A stretch of 64,000 nucleotides of DNA from Flavobacteriales bacterium (GTDB lineage: Bacteria > Bacteroidota > Bacteroidia > NS11-12g > UBA955): assembly GCA_002737705.1 (NCBI GenBank), contig NSIM01000008.1, positions 1 through 64,000 on the forward strand, read 5' to 3'. This document shows positions 1-10,335 of the stretch, piece after piece (the stretch's first letter is position 1; every line of letters begins with the position of its first letter). The translations under genes were made by a program, and so were the position numbers. The notes beneath the pieces were generated by a model. It saw nothing but the letters and a program-made list of their open reading frames with translations. It ran no database searches and had not been told where the DNA came from.

Positions 1-2786
1 CTGTTACAGTTGTCATATATCGCATACAAAGCCTGCAATGTGGTACGAATATCATTGAAATCTATCTCTTGGGCATGCAAGCTGCGGCCACTGGTTTGAA
101 TGTGGTATTTTAACATTTGAGAGCGGGCATTTCCACCGTATTTTAGCTTAATGGCTTTCGCCCAAATTCTACGGGCAACCCTGCCAATAACGGCGTACTC
201 CGGATCGATTCCATTGCTAAAGAAAAAACTCAAATTGGGAGCAAAATCATCAATGTGCATTCCCCTGCTGAGGTAATATTCTACATATGTAAATCCATTG
301 CTTAGGGTAAATGCCAATTGGGTTATGGGATTGGCACCAGCCTCTGCGATATGGTATCCACTGATACTTACGCTATAGAAATTTCTTACTTTTTTGGCGG
401 TGAAATACTCTTGGACATCCCCCATCAAACGCAAGGCAAATTCGGTACTAAAAATACAGGTGTTTTGTGCTTGGTCCTCCTTCAAAATATCAGCCTGAAC
501 TGTTCCCCTTACCTGACTCAAAGTCCAGGCTTTAATTTCTTCATATTTGTCCTTCGGCAAAACATCTTCGCCAGATACACCCAATAGCATCAAGCCCAAC
601 CCATCGTTTCCTTCGGGTAAGTCACCAATATAAGAGGGACGAACCATGTTTTTGGCGGCATACATTCCATCAATTTTGTCATTCACCGATTTCTCCAATT
701 TGTTTTGAAAAATATACAATTCACATTGCTGATCGATGGCTGCATTCATAAAAAATGCCAATAGCATTGGCGCTGGGCCATTAATTGTCATTGAAACCGA
801 TGTTTTGGGATCACATAAATTAAAACCACTATACAATTTTTTGGCATCATCGAGGCAACAAATACTTACTCCTGCATTGCCAATTTTACCATAAATATCA
901 GGCCGAATATGTGGATCTCGACCGTAAAGCGTAACACTATCAAAGGCAGTGCTCAATCGTTTTGCCGGCATTCCCAAACTCACATAATGGAATCGTTTAT
1001 TTGTTCTCTCTGGTCCGCCTTCTCCGGCAAACATCCGAGTGGGGTCTTCTCCCTCGCGCTTAAATGGATAAATACCCGCAGTGTATGGAAATTCTCCCGG
1101 AACGTTCTCCTGTAATTGCCAATGCAATACATCTCCCCAAGCTTCAAACCGAGGGGTGCTAATTTTAGGCACCTGGGTATGGCTTAAACTTTCCGTATGG
1201 GTAGCCAATAAAAGTTTCTTGTCTCGCACCGTAAATACATATTCAGGTGCTTTGTACAAATCGCGTAATTTGCCCCATCCATCAATTAATGCTTTGTTCT
1301 TTGGGGTTAATTCCATGGCTACTTTGTCAAATTCTGTCTGCAACAGCTTTTGTAAATCAGATACAGCGCCCAGGGTTTTGACGTGTTCAAGGGTTTCACT
1401 GAGAGCGTACATTCGTTGGGCGATACCCCTTTGTTCTCGGGCATGCGCATCATATTTTCGATTGTTTTCTGAAATTTCACTCAAATACCGGTTGCGGTGC
1501 GGTGGAATAATAAAAATCTTTTCACTCATTTCATTTTCAGAAGACATAAGGCTCGAAAAATCGGCACCGGTTTTTGCTACGACAATATCGATGATTTTTC
1601 GGTATAAACTATTCATGCCTGGGTCGTTAAACTGGGACGCTATTGTACCAAAAACAGGCATCGCATCCATGTCAACATCAAATAATTTATGATTCCTTTG
1701 AAATTGTTTCCGTACATCACGCAAAGCATCAAGTGCGCCTCTTTTATCGAATTTATTCAAGGCCACAACATCTGCAAAATCGAGCATATCAATTTTTTCG
1801 AGTTGCGTTGCCGCGCCATATTCAGGGGTCATTACATACAACGCGACATCACTGTGTTCAGTAATCATCGTATCACTTTGTCCGATTCCGCTGGTTTCTA
1901 CCACAATTAAATCATAGCCTGCAATTTTGAGAATATCCACCGCGTCATCTATATGCGAACTCAATGCAAGATTGGCTTGTCTTGTCGCCATAGAACGCAT
2001 GTAAACTCGCTCGTGATTGATACTATTCATGCGTATTCGATCTCCAAGAAGGGCTCCACCTGTTTTTCTTTTTGAGGGATCTATAGAGATTATTCCCAAT
2101 TTTTTTGCTGGGAAATCAACCAGAAACCTCCGCACCAACTCGTCAACCAAACTACTCTTACCCGATCCACCAGTACCCGTTATACCCAAAACAGGTGTTT
2201 TTAAAATCGCTGCCTTGGTTCTAATCTCGGCTAGGATAAGTGCATGTTCTTCTGGAAAATTTTCGGCTGCCGAAATTAAACGGGCAATCGTTAATTTCGT
2301 TCCAATACCCAATGTGAGTTGTTTAAATTCACCGTTCAATGCTTTCCCAGTTGCAAAATCAGACTGCATAACAAGATCATTGATCATGCCTTGCAAACCC
2401 ATAGATCTGCCATCGTCAGGGGAATAAATTTTAGCAATACCATATTGAACAAGACTCTGTATTTCTGCAGGTAAAATCACACCCCCACCCCCACCAAAAA
2501 TTTTGATGTGTTGGGCGCCACGCTCTTTCAATAAGTCATACATATACTTAAAGTATTCGGTATGACCACCTTGGTAACTTGTCATGGCGATTGCATTGGC
2601 GTCTTCCTGTATAGCAGTTTCAACAACTTCTTGTGCACTGCGATCATGACCCAAGTGAATAACCTCACAACCGGTTGATTGAATAATACGGCGCATTACG
2701 TTAATGGCGACGTCGTGACCATCAAACAAACTGGCGGCGGTAACCACCCTAACTTTGTTCTTTGGCACATACACTGTCGTTTCCAT
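1..2786 (-). CDS. icmF: Fused adenosylcobalamin-dependent acyl-CoA mutase (IcmF type), C-terminus beyond window edge
   Basis: This frame is missing from the ORF track because it runs off the left edge; I translated it by hand from the ATG at 2786. It has the IcmF domain order. The N-terminal B12-binding domain carries DGHD at residues 22-25 (base-off His) and a glycine-rich GGGGG near 98-102. A MeaB-like G-protein follows, with P-loop GTGGSGKS at 204-211. The mutase TIM barrel comes next. The family isomerises isobutyryl-CoA to n-butyryl-CoA or similar substrates, and the GTPase part loads and guards the cofactor. About 928 codons are present, whereas full IcmF proteins are roughly 1,080-1,100 residues. 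The substrate cannot be fixed by eye. A separate MCM-family enzyme is excluded because mutase and GTPase lie on one chain. Confidence 0.93.
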   Translation of the reverse strand, partial: METTVYVPKNKVRVVTAASLFDGHDVAINVMRRIIQSTGCEVIHLGHDRSAQEVVETAIQEDANAIAMTSYQGGHTEYFKYMYDLLKERGAQHIKIFGGGGGVILPAEIQSLVQYGIAKIYSPDDGRSMGLQGMINDLVMQSDFATGKALNGEFKQLTLGIGTKLTIARLISAAENFPEEHALILAEIRTKAAILKTPVLGITGTGGSGKSSLVDELVRRFLVDFPAKKLGIISIDPSKRKTGGALLGDRIRMNSINHERVYMRSMATRQANLALSSHIDDAVDILKIAGYDLIVVETSGIGQSDTMITEHSDVALYVMTPEYGAATQLEKIDMLDFADVVALNKFDKRGALDALRDVRKQFQRNHKLFDVDMDAMPVFGTIASQFNDPGMNSLYRKIIDIVVAKTGADFSSLMSSENEMSEKIFIIPPHRNRYLSEISENNRKYDAHAREQRGIAQRMYALSETLEHVKTLGAVSDLQKLLQTEFDKVAMELTPKNKALIDGWGKLRDLYKAPEYVFTVRDKKLLLATHTESLSHTQVPKISTPRFEAWGDVLHWQLQENVPGEFPYTAGIYPFKREGEDPTRMFAGEGGPERTNKRFHYVSLGMPAKRLSTAFDSVTLYGRDPHIRPDIYGKIGNAGVSICCLDDAKKLYSGFNLCDPKTSVSMTINGPAPMLLAFFMNAAIDQQCELYIFQNKLEKSVNDKIDGMYAAKNMVRPSYIGDLPEGNDGLGLMLLGVSGEDVLPKDKYEEIKAWTLSQVRGTVQADILKEDQAQNTCIFSTEFALRLMGDVQEYFTAKKVRNFYSVSISGYHIAEAGANPITQLAFTLSNGFTYVEYYLSRGMHIDDFAPNLSFFFSNGIDPEYAVIGRVARRIWAKAIKLKYGGNARSQMLKYHIQTSGRSLHAQEIDFNDIRTTLQALYAIYDNCN

Positions 2787-2804
2787 AGATGAATAATTAT
2801 GTTA

Positions 2805-2812
2805 CAAAGGTA
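2805..2812 (-). promoter_or_regulatory. Candidate -7 element for icmF
   Basis: On the minus strand this reads TACCTTTG, an exact match to the Bacteroidetes -7 consensus TAnnTTTG, and it lies 18 nt before the icmF ATG. I see no TTG at the usual 17-23 bp upstream, so the -33 element is weak or absent. Confidence 0.4.
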
Positions 2813-3027
2813 ATTGATGTTGCGCAAACACCACCTTCTAAGTAAAAACGCCCCCTAATTTTTGTTGAACCGGGAGGGTGAAATACCTGCGAGGCAATTT
2901 AATAGAATCAAGCCAAGAAAAGAAAAAATCAAATACGGAACCCAAGATTCTCCACTTAATACGTTTACAACCTTGTCAATAGTGGGGGTATTTACCACAA
3001 ATGGTGTTGAACAACTTACAATTCCCC

Positions 3028-3711
3028 ATGAAAAATACCCGCTATCTACTTTCTTTGGCAATCACTTTCTTTTCAATGGCGGGCTGCGAGCAAAATAAAA
3101 ATATCCCTTACAGCAGCGAAGAAAAAATAGACAATCTCCTGCATCAAGCTGAAACTGAAAGTATCGCTATACTTCCCATAATCACCCTTAGCGAGCCGGA
3201 AATATCTGTAGAAAATTTGTCTTTGAGTGCAGACTATCTTGTGAAAGAAGAAAATTTTACGGGACGTATTTCTTATGATTTAAGCGATGAATGGGATGCT
3301 GAATGTGTAGAGCAAATCATTGAAAACAAGGGTTTTACTTGTTGCCTAAAAAAACTTAAAATCACGAAAAATCAATATGAAGAATTATGCGCAACAATGA
3401 GAATCTATCATTCAAATCAAATTCCATTATTGAAAAATGAATTTGAATCACTACAATCTTTAAATGATTCTACCTCGGCGAAAATTCAATCCGCCATTGA
3501 TTCTATGCAAGCAAAAGCATACACCAAGGACCAATTTCTGAACGCCATAGATCAACTACGTAAAACCTATAAAGAACAATTGATCACACAAAGAATTGCA
3601 TCGAAAAATCTATCCCGATTGTCTATTCAGTACAGAAACATACTCAATAAAATTAGGAGCATCTTGGATGAAAAACAATTTTCTTCATTTTACCGCTGTC
3701 ACAAAAAATAA
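3028..3711 (+). CDS. Predicted lipoprotein of unknown function
   Basis: The ORF begins at 3001, but the ATG at 3028 gives a clean lipoprotein signal (MKNTRYLLSLAITFFSMAGC), with the lipobox Cys at residue 20, so I prefer that start. The mature protein of about 208 residues is rich in Glu, Lys, Gln and Ser and looks mostly alpha-helical; its last 100 residues could form a coiled coil. I do not recognise a family. It probably sits on the inner face of the outer membrane or in the periplasm. It is divergent from icmF and convergent with the giant T9SS gene. The frame stays open after its stop codon; see the next entry. Confidence 0.6.
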   Translation: MKNTRYLLSLAITFFSMAGCEQNKNIPYSSEEKIDNLLHQAETESIAILPIITLSEPEISVENLSLSADYLVKEENFTGRISYDLSDEWDAECVEQIIENKGFTCCLKKLKITKNQYEELCATMRIYHSNQIPLLKNEFESLQSLNDSTSAKIQSAIDSMQAKAYTKDQFLNAIDQLRKTYKEQLITQRIASKNLSRLSIQYRNILNKIRSILDEKQFSSFYRCHKK

Positions 3712-3927
3712 AGACGCGGCGATGAAATTGGTGAGTGCAGCCATATTGCGGGCGAGGGGGTTGGGACAGGATATGTGGAGGATGCGGCCGAATTGAATCC
3801 ACGTGAATTACTCAAAAAATTGGCCGGGTTTGAAGATTTTTACGTTTTCGCGGACCATTCGAGACCCTGGGCATACAAGAACAATGCTTCTGTGAATGCT
3901 ATTGCAACGATGCAATATCGGTCGTAA
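3712..3927 (+). other. Open frame continuing in phase after the lipoprotein stop; possible gene remnant
   Basis: After the TAA at 3709-3711 the same phase stays open for 71 codons, ending at TAA 3925-3927. It reads like real protein (for example EDAAELNPRELLKKLAG and FEDFYVFADHSRPWAYK). It has no ATG; GTG at 3775 could start 50 residues. It may be a decayed 3' half of a longer gene, an independent short gene, or chance. The local sequence is visibly more GC-rich than the lipoprotein gene. I cannot assign a family. Confidence 0.25.
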
Positions 3928-3970
3928 ACGGATTTTTTATAAAAGAAGAAACCCTGGAATGCCACCCTTG

Positions 3971-6900
3971 CTATTGAACAACAATACGAGAAAGAATCTC
4001 CCTGCCAGAACTCTGTATTTTGACCCAATAAATCCCTGCAGAAATATCAAGCAGATTAAATTCTATGAGTCCGTCCGCTGCGCTCTGAGACAATTTTTCA
4101 GAACTTATACCCAATAAATCTGTTTTCTGAAAACTTGAAAAACTGGGCAATAAACCCAACTCTTTGCCCAATGCATCATAAATTTTTGCACTTGCATTTT
4201 GCAAATTTGGATTCAAAACAATATGCAAAATACCGTTCACAGGATTGGGGAAAACCCGAACATCACTGTTTATTGTTGCATTCACTGACGCTCTATCCAT
4301 GATAAATTGCTTGCTGACGCTGCATTCACAATTTGAAATCACCGAAACGGCCTTCATGGATACCGTATATAAACCATCAATTTGTAGATCATAATTAACC
4401 TCCGCATTAAGATCTTTTGAATTTTTAATACCCAAGCCAGATACAGTCCACGTATAATTTATACCCGCTTGACCACCCAAAATGCTATTTTCATCCAAAG
4501 GCGCCAAACGCAAGCCATAAAAAGCAAATTGATAATCGGGTATTGCAGTAAAATTGCACGTTTTGGGTAATTCCATTACACTTACTGATTTGGTAATTGA
4601 ATCTGAACATCCGTCTTTTAAATACGCATACAAGGTCACATTAAAATTGGTTGTTTTCTTTACAATATAGGATTTTTGTGGATTGGCAACTGTCGATTGA
4701 GAATTGTCGCTAAAGTCCCAACGATATGTCAAATTGATGCCTTCCGGAACGCTTTCATTTTTAAAAGCTGCCAATTCTCCAGAACAAGGGTTGCCAACCG
4801 AAAAAGCCGCTGTGGGTTGCAACAATACATTCAACTCCCTTTGGGTTTCAGAAAAACACCCATTGTCTAATTTTACGTTAAGTAGAACTGTCTTTTTTCC
4901 AGTTGTTGTCCAATTGTGACTTGGAGACTTGGAAGATGCACTACCTCCATCTCCAAAATCCCAAGTGTAAGTTGGAATACCCCCTTTTACATCGGGTGTA
5001 ACATTAACAAATACTGTGGCCTTTCTAATGCATGGACTACTGTGTGAAAATTCTACTTTGGGTGATTCAAATACGGTGTATTTGTTAATCACTGAGTCTT
5101 TACAGCCAAATTCTGACCGCACAACCAAGGTAACTGTTTTAGTACCCGCCTTGCGAAATATATAGCTAGGATTGACATCATTGCTGGTACTATCTCTGTT
5201 GTCGAAATACCAATTACTGCCAACTAAACCCACAGAAATGGTGCTGTTGTTTTGAAATTCAAAGGCCACATTGTCACAACGTCCCGACAACTTGATAAAA
5301 GCAGCCTTGGGTTTTTCAAAAACAATGGTTTTTTGCATCAACGTCGCATCACATCCCAAAACATCTGCTTTCAACACAATCAGATATGTGCCTTCCTTTG
5401 GGTATTTGACACTAATTGTATTTGAATTATTGAGATTAAACCCATTGCCATCACCAAAATTCCAATACATTTTGGCATAGCTCGGAGTGGTTTTGTTGGT
5501 AAGTAAAACATCCGACCCAAAACAAACATTTTGACGGGTAAACCCAACTTTGGGAATCTCGCTTACTGTAATGCTATTCGTCTTAGGAAATACAAATCCA
5601 TAGGGATTGATGGTATTTCTCAGTTTAACCTTAAAAATTCCTGGTTTTAGGTATACGAAGTTCGCATCAATTTGAATAGAGGTATCTGCTGAGTTCCCAG
5701 TACCAAAATCCCAAAAGGTTTCTATATACGGCAATTTGCTCTTGCTTTTATTGATGAATTGAATCGTATCGCCTACACAAATTTTAGATGGATAAGAAAA
5801 ATCTGTCGTAACACTAGGGTAAATCAGTACCTTTTGATAGATCAATGTATCACAACCATTGCCCATGTCTGAAATCTTCAATACCAAGGTAATTACGCTA
5901 TCTTCATAATTGTCATCGGCAGTTTTAAACTGCACTTCCAAATTGGTTTTACCAGAAGGGGCTGTAATTGTAGCACCAGAAACCGTTTTTCCTGATGACA
6001 AATAACCCTGTGCACTGGCATACCATTTACCCGGTGACGAAGTTCCATACTCGCTGTTGGTATAGGCACGGGGTGGATTTATGTCATATATAACCGGCAC
6101 ATTTATAACGGTGATATCCAAATTCTTTCCTTTCTGGTAATAAGGATTATTCCCTGTAGATGTTTTGGTTGAGATTGAAAAAACACTGCCCCCTGGAGCT
6201 GGCTTCACAAAGGTTTTAAAGATCAGGGTGTCATTGGTATTGTTATCATCTGGGATATCGATAAAAATCTTTACCACCGTATTGCCCGTTTTGGAAAGCA
6301 CTATGGGTTTATTGAAAAATATAATCGCAGTATCCCCGGGGAATATTTTGGTAGTTACGGTCTGTTTTGTTTTAACACCATTGACCGTAAAGGCTACATC
6401 AAAATTTTGTACAGTATCAATAAAATTATTTTTAATCGTGAGGCTTACTTTAGAAGTAAAACCCGAACAAATCTGGCTAGCCAAAGAATAATTTGTTCTG
6501 ACAACGGACAAGTCAAGCGAATTTTCGACAGCGCCCCTATCGGATTTTACAGGATGCCTTTTCTGCTTGAGCACATCGCTAGAAACAGATGAAACCGACG
6601 GAACATTATTTTGCGTCTTAAAAGATTGAGAACGAAAATCATTTTTTGCGATGTCCTTGAATCTGGGAATTAGAAAATTATCGCCAGTGCCTGGAATACC
6701 CGAAGCTTTATAATCGGCATAGGAAGAGTATGCATTTTGTTCTATCCCCCATTGTTCTCCTCCACTGAATCTGGCATAATAAGAATTGTTGTTCAGTTCC
6801 TTGATTTTAATACTGGAAAAAAGGCAAACAGGAAAACCGAATGCCGGACCCTTAATATCCAAAATATTGCCTGTAAAAGTGAGTGTAGACTCATCTTCCA

Positions 6901-8461
6901 TATAGTAACCAAATCCAGTATGTCCAGAGTTTGAAGAGCCCCTTGCATAAATCGTGTTCTGACGGTATTCAGCTTTAAATCCAGAATAGTAATTGATATT
7001 ATACAAGCCGTAGCTTTCTGCCTCACCGAGATTCTTAATAATTAAATTGGAATTGCATTCAACATCTCCTAATGATTCTAAATAAATACCAATCAAATAA
7101 GAATTTGAACTCAGCGATTCATTGAATAGGATTGTATTGCGATTGATTTTGCAATTTCCTCCATTGGTGATGAAAATAAGTCGAACTCCTTTGCCGGATG
7201 TGGCAGTATTTGAATCCAAGACATTGTCTTCACAAATATTCCAAGACCGGGAAGAATTTGTTGTTGTTGAAATCAAAAATCCCATACCTCCTTGCCCAAA
7301 AATACAGGAACGAAAAAGATTTCCTGTAACATCAAAATCGACGTTTTTATAGGCATTCAATCCATACGCATCGGAAGAATTTTCTACATTTAGTTGTAGC
7401 ATTTTATTTTTAGAAAAATTAACTACTTCATTCAATTGCAAATCAAAAGCAGAAAGACTATTGTATGCTGCAATTTTTGAGACTGTATTTCCGTCTAATA
7501 TAAACGGCATTTTGCTGGTACCCGTATTATTCAATGCGACGCAACCATAAAATTTGGAAATAAAGTTTGTTTTGCTGCTAGATGCTGCAAGGGCATAGGG
7601 CAAATCATGAATAACATTTCCGCTAAAGATCGAAGACCTGTCTGTGCCGTATGAATAATTACAATACATACCCGTCATAATTGAATCACAACTGGCACCA
7701 CTACCTACAACAGAACGTGATACATCGTTGTTGGTGTATTGATCGCCATTGGTATACTTGGAATAAAGACCATACGAATAAAAGTTTTTGATGGTATTTT
7801 TAGAGAAGGTATTGTCTGTGGCAGTATTTTTGTAAGTGGCACTTCCCTGGGTATTTAATATACCATATACGGGGCCAGGACTATTCTTGTAACTGGTAAG
7901 CATAACCGTATTTTGTATGGTATTGCGTATGCCATTGTTTGAAGTAGATACGGTATTGATGCTACTTTGGTTTGATGCAAACGCAATATAAGCGGCACCT
8001 GTAGATTTTAACCCGGAAAATTCTATCGTACAGTCTGAAATACTATTGTCATTTGCGCCATTAGAAAAACGAATCCCCATCACACCCGAACTAGCAGAAG
8101 AATTAATGAGGGTCAGATTTTTTATCTCGAGGAAATCTATACCATCAAACCAAATGAGTTCATAAGACAAACTACCCGTCAATGTCTTTCCATTGCCATC
8201 AATGGTAATTTTTTTAGATGAAGAGGTAGGATTACTAGAATTCTGTGAAAACTGAATCAATGCGGATATACTCAGGTTGGACATGGCCTTCACGGAAACA
8301 TTGCCAGAAACCCCATTGTTGGCAACAGCGGATGCAAAATCAGCCCAACTTGCATAATTTCCTGCTCCAGAGGTTCCGCCAATCGTATAATTACCGCTTA
8401 GTTGTGCGAATGAAAACTGCGAAATACCTATAAAGCTGAAATAAAATATTAATCTAAACAT
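3971..8461 (-). CDS. Giant secreted beta-helix and PKD-repeat protein with T9SS type A sorting domain
   Basis: The 1,496-residue protein has a Sec signal peptide (cleavage likely after FSFA at about residue 19). A long Asn/Ser/Thr-rich region to about residue 640 has the spacing of right-handed parallel beta-helix repeats. A CARDB-like segment follows at about 650-760, then at least five PKD-like domains between about 880 and 1330 (motifs such as WNFGDGNG and YTWDFGDGG). The last 90 residues form a T9SS type A tail (VRVFPNPVNGILHIVLN ... ILSRIVVQ). Such proteins are exported through the outer membrane by the Por/Spr machinery and anchored or released. The role is probably adhesion or glycan contact; no catalytic motif is evident. 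It stands alone, divergent from the GSCFA gene. Confidence 0.85.
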   Translation of the reverse strand: MFRLIFYFSFIGISQFSFAQLSGNYTIGGTSGAGNYASWADFASAVANNGVSGNVSVKAMSNLSISALIQFSQNSSNPTSSSKKITIDGNGKTLTGSLSYELIWFDGIDFLEIKNLTLINSSASSGVMGIRFSNGANDNSISDCTIEFSGLKSTGAAYIAFASNQSSINTVSTSNNGIRNTIQNTVMLTSYKNSPGPVYGILNTQGSATYKNTATDNTFSKNTIKNFYSYGLYSKYTNGDQYTNNDVSRSVVGSGASCDSIMTGMYCNYSYGTDRSSIFSGNVIHDLPYALAASSSKTNFISKFYGCVALNNTGTSKMPFILDGNTVSKIAAYNSLSAFDLQLNEVVNFSKNKMLQLNVENSSDAYGLNAYKNVDFDVTGNLFRSCIFGQGGMGFLISTTTNSSRSWNICEDNVLDSNTATSGKGVRLIFITNGGNCKINRNTILFNESLSSNSYLIGIYLESLGDVECNSNLIIKNLGEAESYGLYNINYYSGFKAEYRQNTIYARGSSNSGHTGFGYYMEDESTLTFTGNILDIKGPAFGFPVCLFSSIKIKELNNNSYYARFSGGEQWGIEQNAYSSYADYKASGIPGTGDNFLIPRFKDIAKNDFRSQSFKTQNNVPSVSSVSSDVLKQKRHPVKSDRGAVENSLDLSVVRTNYSLASQICSGFTSKVSLTIKNNFIDTVQNFDVAFTVNGVKTKQTVTTKIFPGDTAIIFFNKPIVLSKTGNTVVKIFIDIPDDNNTNDTLIFKTFVKPAPGGSVFSISTKTSTGNNPYYQKGKNLDITVINVPVIYDINPPRAYTNSEYGTSSPGKWYASAQGYLSSGKTVSGATITAPSGKTNLEVQFKTADDNYEDSVITLVLKISDMGNGCDTLIYQKVLIYPSVTTDFSYPSKICVGDTIQFINKSKSKLPYIETFWDFGTGNSADTSIQIDANFVYLKPGIFKVKLRNTINPYGFVFPKTNSITVSEIPKVGFTRQNVCFGSDVLLTNKTTPSYAKMYWNFGDGNGFNLNNSNTISVKYPKEGTYLIVLKADVLGCDATLMQKTIVFEKPKAAFIKLSGRCDNVAFEFQNNSTISVGLVGSNWYFDNRDSTSNDVNPSYIFRKAGTKTVTLVVRSEFGCKDSVINKYTVFESPKVEFSHSSPCIRKATVFVNVTPDVKGGIPTYTWDFGDGGSASSKSPSHNWTTTGKKTVLLNVKLDNGCFSETQRELNVLLQPTAAFSVGNPCSGELAAFKNESVPEGINLTYRWDFSDNSQSTVANPQKSYIVKKTTNFNVTLYAYLKDGCSDSITKSVSVMELPKTCNFTAIPDYQFAFYGLRLAPLDENSILGGQAGINYTWTVSGLGIKNSKDLNAEVNYDLQIDGLYTVSMKAVSVISNCECSVSKQFIMDRASVNATINSDVRVFPNPVNGILHIVLNPNLQNASAKIYDALGKELGLLPSFSSFQKTDLLGISSEKLSQSAADGLIEFNLLDISAGIYWVKIQSSGREILSRIVVQ

Positions 8462-8548
8462 AGGGGAATTTTATACTCGAACTTACAATTTTTAAATGAA
8501 TCTTTGGTAAAAATAAAAAATAAGTGTTTTTGCTGTTGGTTTGCACCT

Positions 8549-9430
8549 ATGTCTGTCGAAAAAACAAAAATTCAACTTTCACCTGCATTTAAGATAGAAA
8601 CCAACCCTTTTTTAGGCATTGAGAGCAAATTGTTTTTTATGGGATCTTGCTTTGGTGAAGAAATTAGCCGTCGATTTCAGCTTCTACAGATTACGAGTAA
8701 AAGCAACCCTTACGGCGTATTATTTCACCCAATTGCCCTTCTTCAGAACCTGCAACAAATTGCCTTTAACCAAGCCAGCAAAGTCAAAGACCTCTTTGAA
8801 TACAAGGGTATTTATCACAGTCTTTCGCATGCCAATCGCTTTCAGCACATGGAATCTGAAACACTGCACTCAATAATTGATGAATGCACAGCCAAAGCGC
8901 ATTCCCATTTTATTGCTGCTGACATGGTTTGCATCACCTTGGGAACTGCATGGACTTACCACCACATACCAAGCAAAAAAAACGTCGGGAATTGCCATAA
9001 ACTGCCTCAAAAACAATTTCAAAAAAACCTCACTCCCCACCAAAATGTATTAGACACAATCTTGTCAATGGCAGAAACCATTACATCGGCAAATCCGAAG
9101 GCACAAATTCTTTTTACCGTGAGTCCGGTTCGCCACTTACGAGATGGTATTATTCAAAACCTACAATCAAAATCAAAGCTGATTAGCGCATTGCATGAAG
9201 CATCTGTTCTAAACCCGCGAATATTATATTTTCCGGCATACGAAATAGCCCATGAAGAACTCAAAGACTGGCGTTTTTTTAAATACGACCTAATGCACCC
9301 CAGTGAATGGACGATCAACCATATTTTTACACGCTTTTGCGAAACCCTTTGCAAAGAAGCCATGCGGGATGAATTGCGAAACAGGGCGCTTTCAATGGGA
9401 GGTGATTTACACAGCAAACAATCCCAATAA
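8549..9430 (+). CDS. GSCFA domain protein
   Basis: The N-terminal half carries the family signature FFMGSCFGEE, followed by NPYGVLFHP, typical of the GSCFA family, which is related to SGNH/GDSL-like hydrolases and is widespread in Bacteroidetes. A later DLMHPSEWT would place an Asp and His near the end, as in SGNH enzymes. I infer a cytoplasmic hydrolase or esterase of unknown substrate, since there is no signal peptide. The track start at 8504 is upstream; the ATG at 8549 starts MSVEKTKIQLSPAF, which matches how family members begin. The mature length is 293 residues. Confidence 0.8.
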   Translation: MSVEKTKIQLSPAFKIETNPFLGIESKLFFMGSCFGEEISRRFQLLQITSKSNPYGVLFHPIALLQNLQQIAFNQASKVKDLFEYKGIYHSLSHANRFQHMESETLHSIIDECTAKAHSHFIAADMVCITLGTAWTYHHIPSKKNVGNCHKLPQKQFQKNLTPHQNVLDTILSMAETITSANPKAQILFTVSPVRHLRDGIIQNLQSKSKLISALHEASVLNPRILYFPAYEIAHEELKDWRFFKYDLMHPSEWTINHIFTRFCETLCKEAMRDELRNRALSMGGDLHSKQSQ

Positions 9431-9714
9431 GAGGGTTTTTTGTCGTTTAAATTTTGTTTCCTTGGCGTCTGCACGTAAAAAATCCTATCATTTCACACCC
9501 AGTATATTTCCTTGGTTAGGGCATTAAAATCGATTCCAAAAAGACAATTCTTTACACAGTTTTTTACCCATCTATTATTGAAGTACTAATTCTTGCGTTA
9601 GCCACTTGAAACCACCCATCCAAATACTTTCGGTGAGGGAAATTTGCGAATGGACAAGAAAACAAATTTCTCCCTGAGATAAGAAAAGTACCGACCAAAT
9701 AGGCTTGGTATATG
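9431..9714. other. Spacer without a recognisable gene
   Basis: This lies between two convergent genes. ORF-track lines here (9154-9474 minus, 9303-9527 plus) are shadows of the GSCFA gene. A weak CCC/GGG hairpin followed by TTTTTT just after the GSCFA stop could help termination. I see nothing else. Confidence 0.4.
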
Positions 9715-10335
9715 TTAAAAATTTTGGGATTCCAATCGCTCCATCAGAACATCTATTTTTGGAGAAACCCTTTGGTATGCTGGCTCAACCGAAGTGAGCT
9801 GTTCATTTATAAATGAAGCATCTTCGAGGTTCTTCGTGAGTCGATTGTTTATTTCATCATATTCTTTTTTAAATTGAATGCGTTTTACCTCATCCACTCC
9901 ATTGTCATAGGCCCCTTTTTTAACTTGTTTTTCAAGGCCTCGAACAATATAAAATAGATCTTCTGCTTCCAATACGGTATTTGTATAGTTTCCCACAACA
10001 TCTTTATACACCCTGTAAACGGCTTCATATTGAATTACGTCGGCTAGCTCTTCGGAAGAAATATGGTTAGGGTCTATAAATTTTAGTTTCTGCAATACCT
10101 GCTTCATTTCTGTTTGTCTATCCTCAATCACATTCCGTTTGAAGTGAAAAAGTGCCCGTATTGATTTGTGTTTTTGCCACAATGAATCGCTATACTCGAG
10201 CATTCGGACTTGCGGTTTTCCTTCTCTCGAAGACGAGGAATTGCAAGAAGCCATAAAAAAAAGACTAGTAATGGCCCAAAAACCAAAAAAAATTAGAGAT
10301 TTGCATTGGGTAGAAAATCTTGTATGTCTCAACAT
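9715..10335 (-). CDS. Predicted lipoprotein of unknown function
   Basis: Starting at the internal ATG (10335) gives a basic N-terminus, a hydrophobic stretch and a lipobox ending FFMASC, then a Ser-rich linker: a standard lipoprotein export signal. The remaining 170 or so residues are charged and alpha-helical, with no recognised domain. The track start at 10365 would add residues with no signal-like character. The gene is divergent from chrA, and with this start the two coding regions overlap at their 5' ends by 12 bp. It is probably periplasm-facing; its function is unknown. Confidence 0.6.
   Translation of the reverse strand: MLRHTRFSTQCKSLIFFGFWAITSLFFMASCNSSSSREGKPQVRMLEYSDSLWQKHKSIRALFHFKRNVIEDRQTEMKQVLQKLKFIDPNHISSEELADVIQYEAVYRVYKDVVGNYTNTVLEAEDLFYIVRGLEKQVKKGAYDNGVDEVKRIQFKKEYDEINNRLTKNLEDASFINEQLTSVEPAYQRVSPKIDVLMERLESQNF

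Noticed and set aside
974-2427. Long plus-strand ORFs (1081-1692, 2017-2427) in the first 2.8 kb
   Set aside because: They are antisense shadows of icmF, whose minus-strand translation matches the family throughout.
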